Below are positions 47,038 to 56,130 of a DNA stretch of 64,000 bases, piece after piece. A program made the translations under genes and the position numbers. This DNA is from Sporobacter termitidis DSM 10068 (GTDB taxonomy: Bacteria > Bacillota > Clostridia > Oscillospirales > Oscillospiraceae). Position 1 is the first letter of the stretch; each line of letters starts with the position of its first letter. The DNA lies in NCBI RefSeq assembly GCF_900130065.1, contig NZ_FQXV01000004.1:62001-126000 (forward strand), given 5' to 3'. The notes under the pieces are model-generated. The model was not told where the DNA came from, ran no database searches, and saw only the letters and a list, made by a program, of their open reading frames with translations.

Positions 47038-47826
47038 ATGCCCAACAGAAAGATATGCTATATTTATTCGAACAGCAAAGAAAACCTTGTTGTCAATCAT
47101 GGAATTGAGTTCAGAGACTTCATAAATTCCTTGGAAACGCCGGTGAAAAACCTGCTCTTGATAAAGCATGATTTTTTTGGCGGGTGCTATCACGGCCCCA
47201 GCGGGTTCAAGTTTGTCAAAGAACATCAATTATGGGAGCTGTCTGCAGATAATATTTATAATTACGGCGATTTCTGCTGGTTTGATTTTAACGATGAGTA
47301 TGCGCTTGATCTGCTTTCGCCGCGGGAAATCGCGGAGCTTTTGTATTTCGGACACAAGGGCAGGCCGCTGGAGTCATATGTCAATACGACGCTGAAAAAC
47401 AGATTTGCCTACTGGACGCATGACGACGGCTGGTATAACAAAGTTTACTTATCTGATCCGGACGATTTTTTGCCTGTGCTGTCACACGCCGTCGGCTCGG
47501 TCGTATCTGGAGAGGACGACCGTGCCGATCTGCTGCCGAAGGAAACCGCCAGAACCTTGTTAAGTCTGTCACATGACGGTTTGCTCATTGATTACGAGCA
47601 TATCACGGTGACGAAAAGCGGCACGGAATTGCCGTTTTATATCATCGGCAAAGTGACTGATTATGATGATCTTCTAAATAATCTCCAAAAATATAAAGAG
47701 AAAGCATTGAAAAAAGGAATCGTGCGATTCAACAGGAAATTTTTCAGTCCGCCGGTAAAAAAACAAGGATTGAAAGCACGCAAGCCGTTTGCCTTTTTAG
47801 GCAGGGGGCGAAAAAAATATAATTAA
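47038..47826 (+). CDS. hypothetical protein, A+T-richer than its neighbours
   Basis: A 262-residue soluble protein I do not recognise. Visible features: aromatic-rich DFFGGCYHGPSG, DNIYNYGDFCWFDFNDEYALDLLSP, HKGRPLESYVNT, and a strongly basic C-terminus (about 228-262; FNRKFFSPPVKKQGLKARKPF). There is no signal or membrane segment. Base use is clearly more A+T-rich than recO and mutS2 on either side, which suggests a later arrival. AAGGAT precedes the ATG. It ends nine bases before mutS2 and so may drive it by read-through. Confidence 0.7.
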   Translation: MPNRKICYIYSNSKENLVVNHGIEFRDFINSLETPVKNLLLIKHDFFGGCYHGPSGFKFVKEHQLWELSADNIYNYGDFCWFDFNDEYALDLLSPREIAELLYFGHKGRPLESYVNTTLKNRFAYWTHDDGWYNKVYLSDPDDFLPVLSHAVGSVVSGEDDRADLLPKETARTLLSLSHDGLLIDYEHITVTKSGTELPFYIIGKVTDYDDLLNNLQKYKEKALKKGIVRFNRKFFSPPVKKQGLKARKPFAFLGRGRKKYN

Positions 47827-47835
47827 GGTATCAAT

Positions 47836-50214
47836 ATGACACTTTACGAAAAATCACTCAAAACTCTGGAACTGCCCGCCGTTTTGCAGATGCTGGCGGG
47901 CGAGGCGGTGAGCGGGGAGGCAAAGGAGGCGGCTTTGGCGCTGGCGCCGGTCTCCGACGTTTATGAGGTGCGCTACCGGCTCGAGGAAACAACGGCGGCC
48001 AAGAAAATGATGACGCTCCACGGCAGCCCATCCTTTTCGGGCGTCAAGGACGTCCGCAGCGCCGTGCGCCGCGCGGACATCAGCGGCATGCTCAACACCG
48101 TCGAGCTCCTGGATATCGCCGCGCTTCTGCGCTGCGCCGCCGGAGCGATTTCTTACGCCTCCGGCGACAGGGCGGAGCGGACGGCCATCGACGCCTTGTT
48201 CGACGGCCTTGCGGCCAACAAATTCCTCGAAGGCAAAATCTCCGCGTCCATCGTCGGCCCCGACGAAATCGCCGACGCGGCCAGCACGGAGCTTGCCGAC
48301 ATCCGCCGCCATATGCGCGTGGCCGGCGATAAGATCCGCCAGTCGCTGAACAGGATCATCTCCTCTCCGGCGTACTCGAAGGCCCTGCAGGAGCCGATCA
48401 TCACCGTCAAGAACGACAGGTACGTCGTGCCTGTCAAGGCCGAGCAGAAATCCGCCGTGCCCGGGCTCGTCCACGACGTTTCCTCCTCCGGCGCCACCTT
48501 TTTTATCGAACCGATGGCGGTGGTGCAGCTGAATAACGAGATCCGGGAGCTCCTGTCCAAGGAGAAGAAGGAGATCGAGCGTATCCTCCAGGAGCTGTCC
48601 GCCGACGTGTCAAACCACGGCGAGGGCATCATTACAGATTTCACGGTCCTCTCGGCGCTGGATTTGATTTTCGCCAAGGCGAAGCTCTCCTACCGCCTGA
48701 ACGCCGCGGAACCGGAGATATCGGAAAACGGCCGGCTCACGCTGCGCCGTGCCCGCCATCCGCTCCTGGACCCGAAGAAGGCCGTGCCCATCGACATCCG
48801 CCTCGGCGGCGATTTCGACACGCTCATCATCACCGGTCCCAACACCGGCGGCAAAACGGTCACGCTGAAGACGCTGGGGCTCCTGTCGGCCATGACATAC
48901 TGCGGGCTGCACATCCCGGCCGACGACGGCAGCATGGTGCCCGTCTATGGCCAGATCCTCGCCGACATCGGCGACGAACAGTCCATCGAGCAGTCGCTGT
49001 CGACGTTTTCGTCCCATATGACCAATATCGTGAAAATCCTGGAGGAGTGCGACGGCGCGTCGCTCCTGCTTTTCGACGAGCTGGGCGCCGGCACGGACCC
49101 TGTCGAGGGTGCGGCGCTGGCCATCGCCATCATCGAATACGCACGGGGGGCAGGCGCCCGGCTCGCCGCGACGACGCACTACGCCGAGCTCAAGGTCTTC
49201 GCCCTGACCACAAAAGGCGTCATGAACGCCTCCTGCGAGTTTGACGTGGAGACGCTGAAGCCCACGTACAAGCTCCTCATCGGCGTCCCCGGGAAATCCA
49301 ACGCCTTTGCCATCTCCGGCCGGCTGGGCCTTCCGGAGGCAATCATCGACGAGGCGAAGAAGCATGTAAACAGCGAGAGCGCCTCCTTTGAGGAGGTGCT
49401 GGAAAGTCTGGAGGATACCCGCCGGTCGATGGAAAACGAGCGGCTCGAGACGCGGCGGCTCCTCAGGGAGGCCGAGGAAAAGGCCCGTCGGGCGGAGGAG
49501 GACAGAGGTACCGCCGCGCAGGAGCGCGAAAAGGCGTCAAGAACGGCGCGCCGCGAGGCAAACAGGATTTTGCAGGAGGCCAGAAGGACGGCGGACGACG
49601 TCATGGAGGAGCTGAAGGCCCTCCGCGCCCAGGCCGCGTCCGGCGAGGACTGGCAGCGCGTCAACGCCGCAAAATCCGGTGTCTTCCGGCGCCTTAACGA
49701 AGCCGAAAGCGCCATGTCCGCGCCGACGAGCGAGGAAACTGCCTCGGCGCCCACGCGCCCGGCCGCCCCCGGCGACAAGGTGCGGCTCCTGGGCCTCGGG
49801 ACAACGGCGGACGTCATTTCGGTGAACGCCGACGGCGTTTTGAGCCTGCAGGCCGGGGTGATGAAGATTACGGCGCGGCCGGAGGAAGTGGAGCTGGTGG
49901 AGGGGGAGACGCAGCGCAGCGTCAAAAAAATCCTCGCAAAGTCCAGCGCCCAAATGAGCCAGGCCCAGGCCCGGCCGGAAATCGACCTGCGCGGCATGAT
50001 GACGGACGAGGCTGTCCCGATCCTAGAGCGCTACCTCGACACCGCGCGCATGGGGAAATTAAACGTCGTCACGGTCATCCACGGCAAGGGCACGGGGGCG
50101 CTCCGCGCCGCGGTGCACCAGAGCCTCAAGCACGACCCCAACGTCAAATCCTACCGTCTCGGGCACTTCGGCGAGGGCGAGATGGGCGTAACCATTGTGG
50201 AGCTGAAGCCGTAG
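47836..50214 (+). CDS. mutS2: endonuclease MutS2
   Basis: A 792-residue member of the MutS2 family, without the mismatch-binding domain of MutS. Walker A is GPNTGGKTV; SLLLFDELGAGTDP is Walker B; STFSSHMTNI lies between. A long coiled coil covers about 510-640, and a C-terminal Smr nuclease domain begins near 710 (IDLRGMMTDEAVPILERYL; VIHGKGTGALR). MutS2 proteins suppress recombination or rescue collided ribosomes. Full length for the family. Confidence 0.95.
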   Translation: MTLYEKSLKTLELPAVLQMLAGEAVSGEAKEAALALAPVSDVYEVRYRLEETTAAKKMMTLHGSPSFSGVKDVRSAVRRADISGMLNTVELLDIAALLRCAAGAISYASGDRAERTAIDALFDGLAANKFLEGKISASIVGPDEIADAASTELADIRRHMRVAGDKIRQSLNRIISSPAYSKALQEPIITVKNDRYVVPVKAEQKSAVPGLVHDVSSSGATFFIEPMAVVQLNNEIRELLSKEKKEIERILQELSADVSNHGEGIITDFTVLSALDLIFAKAKLSYRLNAAEPEISENGRLTLRRARHPLLDPKKAVPIDIRLGGDFDTLIITGPNTGGKTVTLKTLGLLSAMTYCGLHIPADDGSMVPVYGQILADIGDEQSIEQSLSTFSSHMTNIVKILEECDGASLLLFDELGAGTDPVEGAALAIAIIEYARGAGARLAATTHYAELKVFALTTKGVMNASCEFDVETLKPTYKLLIGVPGKSNAFAISGRLGLPEAIIDEAKKHVNSESASFEEVLESLEDTRRSMENERLETRRLLREAEEKARRAEEDRGTAAQEREKASRTARREANRILQEARRTADDVMEELKALRAQAASGEDWQRVNAAKSGVFRRLNEAESAMSAPTSEETASAPTRPAAPGDKVRLLGLGTTADVISVNADGVLSLQAGVMKITARPEEVELVEGETQRSVKKILAKSSAQMSQAQARPEIDLRGMMTDEAVPILERYLDTARMGKLNVVTVIHGKGTGALRAAVHQSLKHDPNVKSYRLGHFGEGEMGVTIVELKP

Positions 50215-50303
50215 AACTGCGCCGGAGCCCACATGCCGCAAGCTCCGCATGGCGCGGTACTGCATGTTTTTTGTAATATATTAAGATTTTCTGAAAAATC
50301 GAC

Positions 50304-50332
50304 TTGACGTACCGGTGCGGTTTTGATAAAGT
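50304..50332 (+). promoter_or_regulatory. HPr gene promoter
   Basis: TTGACG, a 17-base spacer and TAAAGT, with TG before the -10 (extended -10). Confidence 0.65.
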
Positions 50333-50397
50333 AATATTACGCAAGGGGCCTGAAATAAGTCTTAACAATCAGCTTGTTTCTTAAGGAGGAAAGCACA

Positions 50398-50661
50398 ATG
50401 TATACAAGAAAAGCCACGATCATGAATCAGGTAGGTCTGCACGCCAGACCGGCCACCTTCTTAATACAGAAAGCCAACGAGTTCAAGAGCAGCCTTTGGA
50501 TTGAAAAGGACGAGAGAAAGGTCAACGCCAAGAGTCTTCTGGGAGTCCTCTCCCTCGGCGTTGCCAAAGGGGCGTCGATCAACATCATCGGCGATGGGAC
50601 GGACGAGGTTCAGGCTGTCGACACATTGTGCCAGCTGATTGATTCCGACTTTGCGGAATAA
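50398..50661 (+). CDS. ptsH: HPr-family phosphocarrier protein
   Basis: An 87-residue phosphocarrier. His15 (GLHARPA) accepts phosphate from enzyme I; Ser46 (NAKSLLGVLSLG) is the site for HPr kinase. Both are present, so it can serve sugar uptake and carbon control, unlike Crh, which lacks the histidine. An upstream TTG at 50374 is ignored; AAGGAGG lies before the ATG. It stands alone without ptsI. A strong promoter and terminator bracket it. Confidence 0.92.
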   Translation: MYTRKATIMNQVGLHARPATFLIQKANEFKSSLWIEKDERKVNAKSLLGVLSLGVAKGASINIIGDGTDEVQAVDTLCQLIDSDFAE

Positions 50662-50674
50662 GCAAACAGAGAAG

Positions 50675-50700
50675 AGAGCCTGCTTCGGCAGGCTCTTTTA
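50675..50700 (+). terminator. HPr terminator
   Basis: AGAGCCTGC-TTCG-GCAGGCTCT with TTTA. Confidence 0.9.
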
Positions 50701-50784
50701 TTTTGTCCCGCCCAATGCATTTCCGCGCTTTTGCGTCATAAAGATGTAATGGCGCCGGATGAAACAAATAAGGAGCGATGGGAT

Positions 50785-51003
50785 ATGAGCATCAGGCAGA
50801 CGATTTTCTTCAACGTCACGTTGTCTCTCGTTTTCAGCGTCACCATGAGCTTTGCCATGACGGCGATGAATGTCGGTTTCGTGCCGGAATTTCTCACGCT
50901 CTGGCTGAGCTCGGCAAAAATCGGCTTCGGCGTTTCCATCCCCATCGCCTTTGTCTTTGTCCCGCCGATCCATAAGCTGACCATGCGGTGGATCAGGGAC
51001 TGA
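50785..51003 (+). CDS. DUF2798-like two-helix membrane protein
   Basis: A 72-residue protein with two membrane helices (about 7-28 and 42-62): FNVTLSLVFSVTMSFAMTAMN and IGFGVSIPIAFVFVPPI, ending in KLTMRWIRD. The plan resembles DUF2798 proteins, whose role is unknown. AAGGAG lies nine bases before the ATG at 50785; longer in-frame starts are ignored. Confidence 0.65.
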   Translation: MSIRQTIFFNVTLSLVFSVTMSFAMTAMNVGFVPEFLTLWLSSAKIGFGVSIPIAFVFVPPIHKLTMRWIRD

Positions 51004-51019
51004 GCCAGACAGCTTGTTA

Positions 51020-51048
51020 TTGACAAATGGGAAATTATCGGGTAAAGT
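51020..51048 (+). promoter_or_regulatory. promoter of the riboswitch transcript
   Basis: TTGACA, a 17-base spacer and TAAAGT, giving a start near 51055, a few bases before the aptamer. Confidence 0.7.
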
Positions 51049-51057
51049 ATTCATATT

Positions 51058-51180
51058 AAGAGGGAGTAGTTTTCTCACGAAGTCAACATGCTGGTGTTAA
51101 TCACCTGGCTTCGCGGCCGTTTCCGGTAACGAGACTTTTAATGTATTCCTGCTATGGGATTACATTAAGGGTCTTTTTTA
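51058..51180 (+). ncRNA. yybP-ykoY manganese riboswitch
   Basis: The conserved aptamer parts are present in order: GGGAGTAG (51062-51069), TCAACAT (51083-51089), a middle stem with CTGG...CCTGG, and AACGAGAC (51128-51135). The expression platform is a terminator hairpin (51132-51174; AGAC...TTTTAATGTA against TACATTAA...GTCT) followed by TTTTTTA. Its 5' arm shares the GAGAC of the aptamer, so ligand binding and termination exclude each other. Known members sense Mn2+ and turn genes on. The gene below it is a UPF0016 cation transporter, as expected. Confidence 0.9.
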
Positions 51181-51201
51181 TTTTGTAAAGGAGAGAGTAC
51201 T

Positions 51202-51969
51202 ATGCACGAAAATCTCATCGCTTTTCTTTTTGCCGCCGGCGCCGTTGTCCTGGCCGAAATGGGAGATAAGACGCAGCTGCTGGCGATGGCCTTTGCGACA
51301 AAGTACAAGGCGTCCAAGGTCCTGCTCGGCGTTTTTATCGCCACTGTTTTCAATCATGCCCTGGCGGTTGCCATCGGCAATCTGATCACCCGTTTTGAGG
51401 CCGCCCAGATATGGATACAGGCCATCGCGTCTCTGTCCTTTATCTTTTTCGGGCTTTGGACGATCCGGGGAGATAAGCTGGAGGGAGAGGAAAACAAGGT
51501 GTCGAAGTTCGGCGCGATTGCCACCGTGGGCATCGCGTTTTTCTTAGCCGAAATGGGGGACAAGACTCAGCTTGCCACGATTGCCCTGGCGGCAAAATTC
51601 CCGCGATGTCCCGTCGGCATACTGGTCGGCACCACGACCGGTATGCTGATTGCCGACGGCATCGGGATTATTGTCGGCGTTGTGCTGTGCAAAAGGATAC
51701 CGGAAAAAACGGTAAAGCTCATATCGGCCGGCGCGTTTGCCGTGTTTGGGCTCATCGGCAGTTACCAGGTCGCGCGCGAACGGCTCCATCTCAGCCTCGT
51801 TCCGACCATCGCCATTTTACTTGTCCTGATTGCCATAACCGGGGTCTCCGCGTATTTAATCATAAAGAAAAATAAAAAGGCCGAAGCGGAAAATAGGGCA
51901 GCTATTGAGTATTGCAGATTAAAGAGCCAAAATGAAACGGACGAAAAGAGCGAGGAATTGACGATCTAA
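51202..51969 (+). CDS. UPF0016/GDT1-family cation (Mn2+) transporter
   Basis: A 255-residue membrane protein with two copies of the family motif E-x-G-D-K-T-Q (VLAEMGDKTQLLAMA and FFLAEMGDKTQLATIALA) and about seven helices. UPF0016 proteins such as MneA export Mn2+; eukaryotic GDT1 moves Ca2+/Mn2+. The Mn2+ riboswitch directly upstream supports export of excess manganese. The C-terminal 25 residues are polar and cytoplasmic. Confidence 0.9.
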   Translation: MHENLIAFLFAAGAVVLAEMGDKTQLLAMAFATKYKASKVLLGVFIATVFNHALAVAIGNLITRFEAAQIWIQAIASLSFIFFGLWTIRGDKLEGEENKVSKFGAIATVGIAFFLAEMGDKTQLATIALAAKFPRCPVGILVGTTTGMLIADGIGIIVGVVLCKRIPEKTVKLISAGAFAVFGLIGSYQVARERLHLSLVPTIAILLVLIAITGVSAYLIIKKNKKAEAENRAAIEYCRLKSQNETDEKSEELTI

Positions 51970-52039
51970 CGTTAAACGCCGTTCATATAACTGAGCGGAG
52001 ATTGATATTATCGAGATTGACTGAGCATTTACCACCGGG

Positions 52040-52075
52040 AAAGCCTCCGCTAAAAAACGGAGGCTTTTCTTTTTT
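52040..52075 (+). terminator. transporter gene terminator
   Basis: AAAGCCTCCG-CTAAAAAA-CGGAGGCTTT followed by T-rich sequence. Confidence 0.88.
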
Positions 52076-52137
52076 TCGCGCGTATGCGATAATATGATAA
52101 CCGCAAAAGACATCTTCACGTTTCGCGAGGTGATACC

Positions 52138-54003
52138 ATGACGTTTGAAGAGCTGCGCGCCAAGGCAAACGGGCTGCCGTTGCTGCCGGGCGTTTATATA
52201 ATGATGGATAAAACGGGGAAGGTTATATATGTCGGCAAGGCGAAGCTTTTAAAAAACCGCGTCAGCAGTTATTTTCACGGCGACCATACCCTCAAGACAG
52301 AGGCGATGGTCTCCAAAATCAATACCTTTGACGTGATCATCGCCGGCTCGGAATTTGAGGCGCTTGTGCTGGAAAACTCCCTCATCAAGCACCACATGCC
52401 CCAGTACAACATCCTCCTCAAGGACGATAAGACTTATCCTTTTATCCGCGTCGACATGAAAAGCGAGTATCCGGCGTTTACGGTCGCCTCGCGCATCGAG
52501 CAGGACGGGGCGAAATACCTGGGGCCGTACGGCAGCCGGGGCAACACGAAAAACGCCATCGAGGCCGTCAAAAAGGCGCTGATGCTGCCGACCTGCGGCA
52601 AGAAGTTCCCACGGGACATCGGCAAAGAGCGACCGTGCCTGAATTACCACATGGGGGCCTGCCGCGCCTGGTGCCAGAAGGGCACGCCCCGGCAGGAATA
52701 CAAAGAATCCGTCGAGGCGGCTGTGGCGGTCTTTGAAGGGAAGACCTCGGAGCTGGCGAAGAAGCTGACCGCCGAAATGGAGGAGGCCGCCGAGCAGCTC
52801 CGCTTTGAGCGCGCCGCGGAAAGGCGCGACCGGCTGAAGGCCATCAATCTTCTGGCCACAAAGCAGTTCATCATCTCCGGCTCCATGGCGGATACGGACG
52901 CCGTCGGGTATTACCGGGGCCCGGCGAAGTCCTGCTTCGTCGTGCTGCACTATATCGGCGGCACCCTGCTGGACAAGGATTTTGATCTGTTTGAAAGCCC
53001 CTTCGAGGAGGACGAGGAGGCCATCTCCGCGCTCCTGCGCCAGTATTACGAGCGCCGGGGCGCCTGGCCGAAAACGATCGTCCTGCCGTTTAACCTGCAG
53101 GACAGAGAGCCGCTGGAGCAGCTGCTGAGCGAAAACGCCGGTCACCGCGTCTATATCGAGAGCCCCCAGCGCGGCGACAAGCTGAAGCTCGTCGAGACGG
53201 CCAACGTCAACGCCCGGGAGGAGACGGAGCGGGCCACGACGTACGAGGAAAAGACGTCAAAAACGCTGGAGTGGCTCCAGAAGGCGCTCAATATGGACGT
53301 GCCGCCGGAGCGGATCGAGGCTTACGATATCTCCAACACGGGCTCCAGCGACATCGTCGCGTCGATGACCGTCTTTGCCGGCGGGAAGCCCCTGAAACGC
53401 GACTACAGAAAATTTAAAATCAAAACGCTGGAGACACAGGACGACTATCACAGCATGGCGGAGGTCGTCTCCCGGCGCCTCGCCCGGTACAAGAGCGACG
53501 ACGAGAAGTTTTCGACACTGTCCGACCTCATGCTTATCGACGGCGGCGCCACCCACGCCAAAGCCGCGCTGAATGTTTTGGACGACGCCGGAATTCGCGT
53601 GCCGGTCTTCGGCATGGTGAAGGATGACCGGCACAGGACGCGGGCGCTTGTCACGCCGGAGGGGGACGAGATCGGCATATCGGCCAACCCCGCCGTCTTC
53701 GCGCTCATCGGCACTATCCAGGAGGAGACGCACCGGTTCGCCATCGAGTACCACCGGAGCCTCCGGTCCAAAAACAGCTATCAGTCAAAGCTGGACGCCA
53801 TCGAGGGCGTGGGCGAGAAGCGGCGGAACGCGCTCTTGAAAAGCTTTGGCAGCCTGAAGGCCGTCAGGGAGGCGACCATCGAGGACTTGTCCAAAGTGGT
53901 GCCGAAGAACACCGCCGAGCGCGTGTATAAGCATTTTCACGGCGCCGGTGGGGCCGAAGAGCAGTGCGAGAACACCGAAACCCCGGAAATTGAGAAAAAA
54001 TAA
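52138..54003 (+). CDS. uvrC: excinuclease ABC subunit C
   Basis: A 621-residue nuclease of nucleotide excision repair. The N-terminal GIY-YIG domain (LPGVYIMMDKTGKVIYVGKAKLLKNR) makes the 3' cut, a UVR motif (about 200-235) binds UvrB, and the RNase H-like domain makes the 5' cut (AYDISNTGSSDIVASM; LMLIDGGATH; LDAIEGVGEKRR). C-terminal HhH elements bind DNA. Full length. GAGGTG precedes the ATG. Confidence 0.96.
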   Translation: MTFEELRAKANGLPLLPGVYIMMDKTGKVIYVGKAKLLKNRVSSYFHGDHTLKTEAMVSKINTFDVIIAGSEFEALVLENSLIKHHMPQYNILLKDDKTYPFIRVDMKSEYPAFTVASRIEQDGAKYLGPYGSRGNTKNAIEAVKKALMLPTCGKKFPRDIGKERPCLNYHMGACRAWCQKGTPRQEYKESVEAAVAVFEGKTSELAKKLTAEMEEAAEQLRFERAAERRDRLKAINLLATKQFIISGSMADTDAVGYYRGPAKSCFVVLHYIGGTLLDKDFDLFESPFEEDEEAISALLRQYYERRGAWPKTIVLPFNLQDREPLEQLLSENAGHRVYIESPQRGDKLKLVETANVNAREETERATTYEEKTSKTLEWLQKALNMDVPPERIEAYDISNTGSSDIVASMTVFAGGKPLKRDYRKFKIKTLETQDDYHSMAEVVSRRLARYKSDDEKFSTLSDLMLIDGGATHAKAALNVLDDAGIRVPVFGMVKDDRHRTRALVTPEGDEIGISANPAVFALIGTIQEETHRFAIEYHRSLRSKNSYQSKLDAIEGVGEKRRNALLKSFGSLKAVREATIEDLSKVVPKNTAERVYKHFHGAGGAEEQCENTETPEIEKK

Positions 54004-54016
54004 TCAATCGCCCGCC

Positions 54017-54042
54017 CGTAGGGGCAGACCTTGTGTCTGCCC
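54017..54042. repeat. TAGGGGCAG-type palindrome
   Basis: GTAGGGGCAGACC-TTGT-GTCTGCCCT; a variant of the TAGGGGCG family in which both arms have changed together. Confidence 0.5.
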
Positions 54043-54100
54043 TCCCCGAGGTGCAATGCAGCAATATTACAGGGCGGATACAAAGAGAGGATACCAACAT

Positions 54101-54655
54101 ATGAGAGTGATCAGCGGGAGCGCCAGAGGGCGGAAGCTGAAGGAGCCGGATGGCCAGAATATCCGGCCGACGACGGACATGGTCAAGGAATCTATCTTTA
54201 ACATCATTCAGTTCGACATAGAGGGCCGGCGCGTCCTCGACCTGTTTGCAGGGACGGGACAGCTTGGCATCGAGGCGCTCAGCCGCGGCGCGGCCGCCGT
54301 CGTCTTCGTCGACGCGTCCAACGACGCCGTCAAGCTGGTGCGGGACAACATTAAGGTCATGGGGTTTGATGAAAAAGCCACCGTCGCGCGGGAGGACGCG
54401 CTGGCGTTCCTCGGCCGGGGCGGCGGCTTTGACGTGATTTTTCTGGACCCGCCGTACGAGTCGAATCTGATTGAAAAGGCACTGAAGCGGATAATAGAAT
54501 TTGACATACTGAAAGAAAATGGTATAATAATCTGCGAAACAAAAGAGGACAAGCCGTTGCCGGAACCTGCCGTACCTTACATCAGAGGGCGGGAATACAG
54601 GTACGGTAAAATCAAAATCACGCTTTATACCAAAACAAACCGGGCCGAAGCGTGA
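54101..54655 (+). CDS. rsmD: 16S rRNA (guanine-966 N2)-methyltransferase RsmD
   Basis: A 184-residue methyltransferase. MRVISGSARGRKLKEP, RPTTDMVKESIFNI, DLFAGTGQLGIEALSRGA (SAM site) and LDPPYES (catalytic) are classic RsmD motifs. Longer in-frame starts run into the uvrC end and the palindrome; the ATG at 54101 has AGAGAGG upstream. Followed by coaD, the usual pairing. Confidence 0.95.
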   Translation: MRVISGSARGRKLKEPDGQNIRPTTDMVKESIFNIIQFDIEGRRVLDLFAGTGQLGIEALSRGAAAVVFVDASNDAVKLVRDNIKVMGFDEKATVAREDALAFLGRGGGFDVIFLDPPYESNLIEKALKRIIEFDILKENGIIICETKEDKPLPEPAVPYIRGREYRYGKIKITLYTKTNRAEA

Positions 54656-54787
54656 AAATCCGGCGGCCATCCGGAGACAATAAAATTGAGCGGGTCGCGC
54701 GCTGTGAAGCGGCAGCTTGCAGCGCCGGCGCCTGAGCGCCGCGGCGATTGCGGCTGCCGGCTGTACGCGGCCGTTAATGGAGAACAT

Positions 54788-55273
54788 ATGAAATCAGCCG
54801 TTTATCCGGGGAGCTTTGATCCGATTACGCTGGGACACCTGAACATCATCAAGCGCGCGGCGCGGATCTTCGACAAGGTCTACGTCTGCGTCATGAAAAA
54901 TTCCGAAAAGAACCCTCTCTTCACCCGTGAGGAACGTGTGGAGTTAATAAAGCGCACCGTCAAGAATTTTCCCAATGTGGAGGTAGAGACTGCGGAAGGA
55001 CTGCTTGTCAGCTACTGCCGGGAAAGAGACGCGAGCGTCATTGTCAAGGGCCTGCGTGCCGTTTCGGATTTTGACTGGGAATTTCAGATGGCCCTGGCCA
55101 ACAGGAAAATCGACCCCGCCATAGACACGCTGTTTCTGACCGCCAGCGAGAAGTACACGTTCCTCAGTTCAACAGTCGTCAAGGAAATGGCCAAATACGG
55201 CGCCGATCTCCGGGATTTTGTCCCGAGAGAAATTATTGAGGACATCGTCAACAAGACAAGAAGCAAGGGGTGA
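54788..55273 (+). CDS. coaD: phosphopantetheine adenylyltransferase
   Basis: A 161-residue enzyme of coenzyme A synthesis, joining AMP to 4'-phosphopantetheine. YPGSFDPITLGHLNIIKRA holds the TxGH nucleotide motif; KGLRAVSDFDWEFQMA and SSTVVKEMA follow. GGAG lies before the ATG at 54788. Next gene starts five bases after the stop. Confidence 0.96.
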   Translation: MKSAVYPGSFDPITLGHLNIIKRAARIFDKVYVCVMKNSEKNPLFTREERVELIKRTVKNFPNVEVETAEGLLVSYCRERDASVIVKGLRAVSDFDWEFQMALANRKIDPAIDTLFLTASEKYTFLSSTVVKEMAKYGADLRDFVPREIIEDIVNKTRSKG

Positions 55274-55277
55274 CCAT

Positions 55278-55799
55278 ATGGGCAGCAGGGTACAAGAGCT
55301 TCTGGAGATGCTCTACCAGATGATTAACGAGGCGTGGGGCATTCCGCTCGGCGCTGAGAAGTGCGTGATCGAGCGCGACAAGGCGCTCGACCTGATCGAT
55401 GAAATAAAAGCGCAGTTCCCCAACGAGCTGGCCGAGGCCAAACGCCTCGTCGAAGCCAGAACGGAGTTTATAGGCAGCGCGAAGAAGGAAGCCGACGCCA
55501 TGCGGAAGACGGCAGAGGAGCGCGCGCGGCAGCTTGTTGAGGACCAGGAGGTCATCCGGGCCGCCAAAGCGCGCAGCAACGAGATCATGACGAGCGCTGA
55601 AAATTCAGCGGGTGAGCTCAAGCGCGCCGCCAACGAATATGTTGACGACGCCATGCGCCGGACAGAGGAGGCGCTCGCCGCCGCCCTGGAGGAAATGCGC
55701 CAAACGCGCGGCCGATTCCGAAACGCCGCCGGCACGACCGCCCGGCCAACGCGCCCGGGGCACGATACCGGCAGAATCGACATCGCCATGGACAACTGA
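55278..55799 (+). CDS. coiled-coil protein, unknown function
   Basis: A 173-residue protein, mostly a coiled coil rich in Ala, Glu and Arg (about 50-145). The N-terminus (SRVQELLEMLYQMINEAWGIPLGAEKCVIERDKALDLIDEIKAQFPNE region) is well structured and often found next to coaD in clostridia. Databases often label such proteins as ATP-synthase subunit b-like because of the coiled coil; I see no membrane segment, so that label is unlikely. The tail is Arg/Thr/Pro-rich. Coupled to coaD. Confidence 0.78.
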   Translation: MGSRVQELLEMLYQMINEAWGIPLGAEKCVIERDKALDLIDEIKAQFPNELAEAKRLVEARTEFIGSAKKEADAMRKTAEERARQLVEDQEVIRAAKARSNEIMTSAENSAGELKRAANEYVDDAMRRTEEALAAALEEMRQTRGRFRNAAGTTARPTRPGHDTGRIDIAMDN

Positions 55800-55804
55800 A
55801 TGCC

Positions 55805-55833
55805 AACCGGAGGGCCGCCGCCCTCCGGTTTTT
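55805..55833 (+). terminator. terminator after the coaD operon
   Basis: AACCGGAGGGC / GCCCTCCGGTT stem with a short CGCC-type loop, followed by TTTCT. Confidence 0.88.
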
Positions 55834-55906
55834 CTATGGCCTGAAGCCTCCTTAATAAATGTCCGGCCGCCGGCGCGGCAAAACAGAATATCGCGACTTT
55901 TTCGCA

Positions 55907-55938
55907 AACCGCTTTCGTCACAGAAGGCGGTTTTTTTG
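55907..55938 (+). terminator. second terminator-like hairpin
   Basis: ACCGC-T-TTC...GAA-G-GCGGT with a run of seven T. The stretch from here to the mraZ promoter (to 56090) is A+T-rich and shows no gene. Confidence 0.7.
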
Positions 55939-56090
55939 TTTTTTCGGTAAATTTGTCGGGAGCGTGCCTATTCGTGCTGTTTTGACGCTTTTTGCGCGAG
56001 GGCTATTTTCTGAAGTTGGGTTCAATTGTAAAAATTATGTTTTTTTGCTGAAAAACATTGAAAAAAAGGGAAGATTCTTTAAAAAACCTC

Positions 56091-56119
56091 TTGCATTTTC
56101 AAAACCATGCCCTTATAAT
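56091..56119 (+). promoter_or_regulatory. promoter of the dcw (mra) operon
   Basis: TTGCAT, a 17-base spacer and a perfect TATAAT, giving a start near 56126. Confidence 0.75.
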
Positions 56120-56130
56120 TAGCCATGTAA

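Noticed and set aside
55278-55799. ATP synthase subunit b
   Set aside because: The protein is a coiled coil without a membrane segment and no other ATP synthase gene is nearby.
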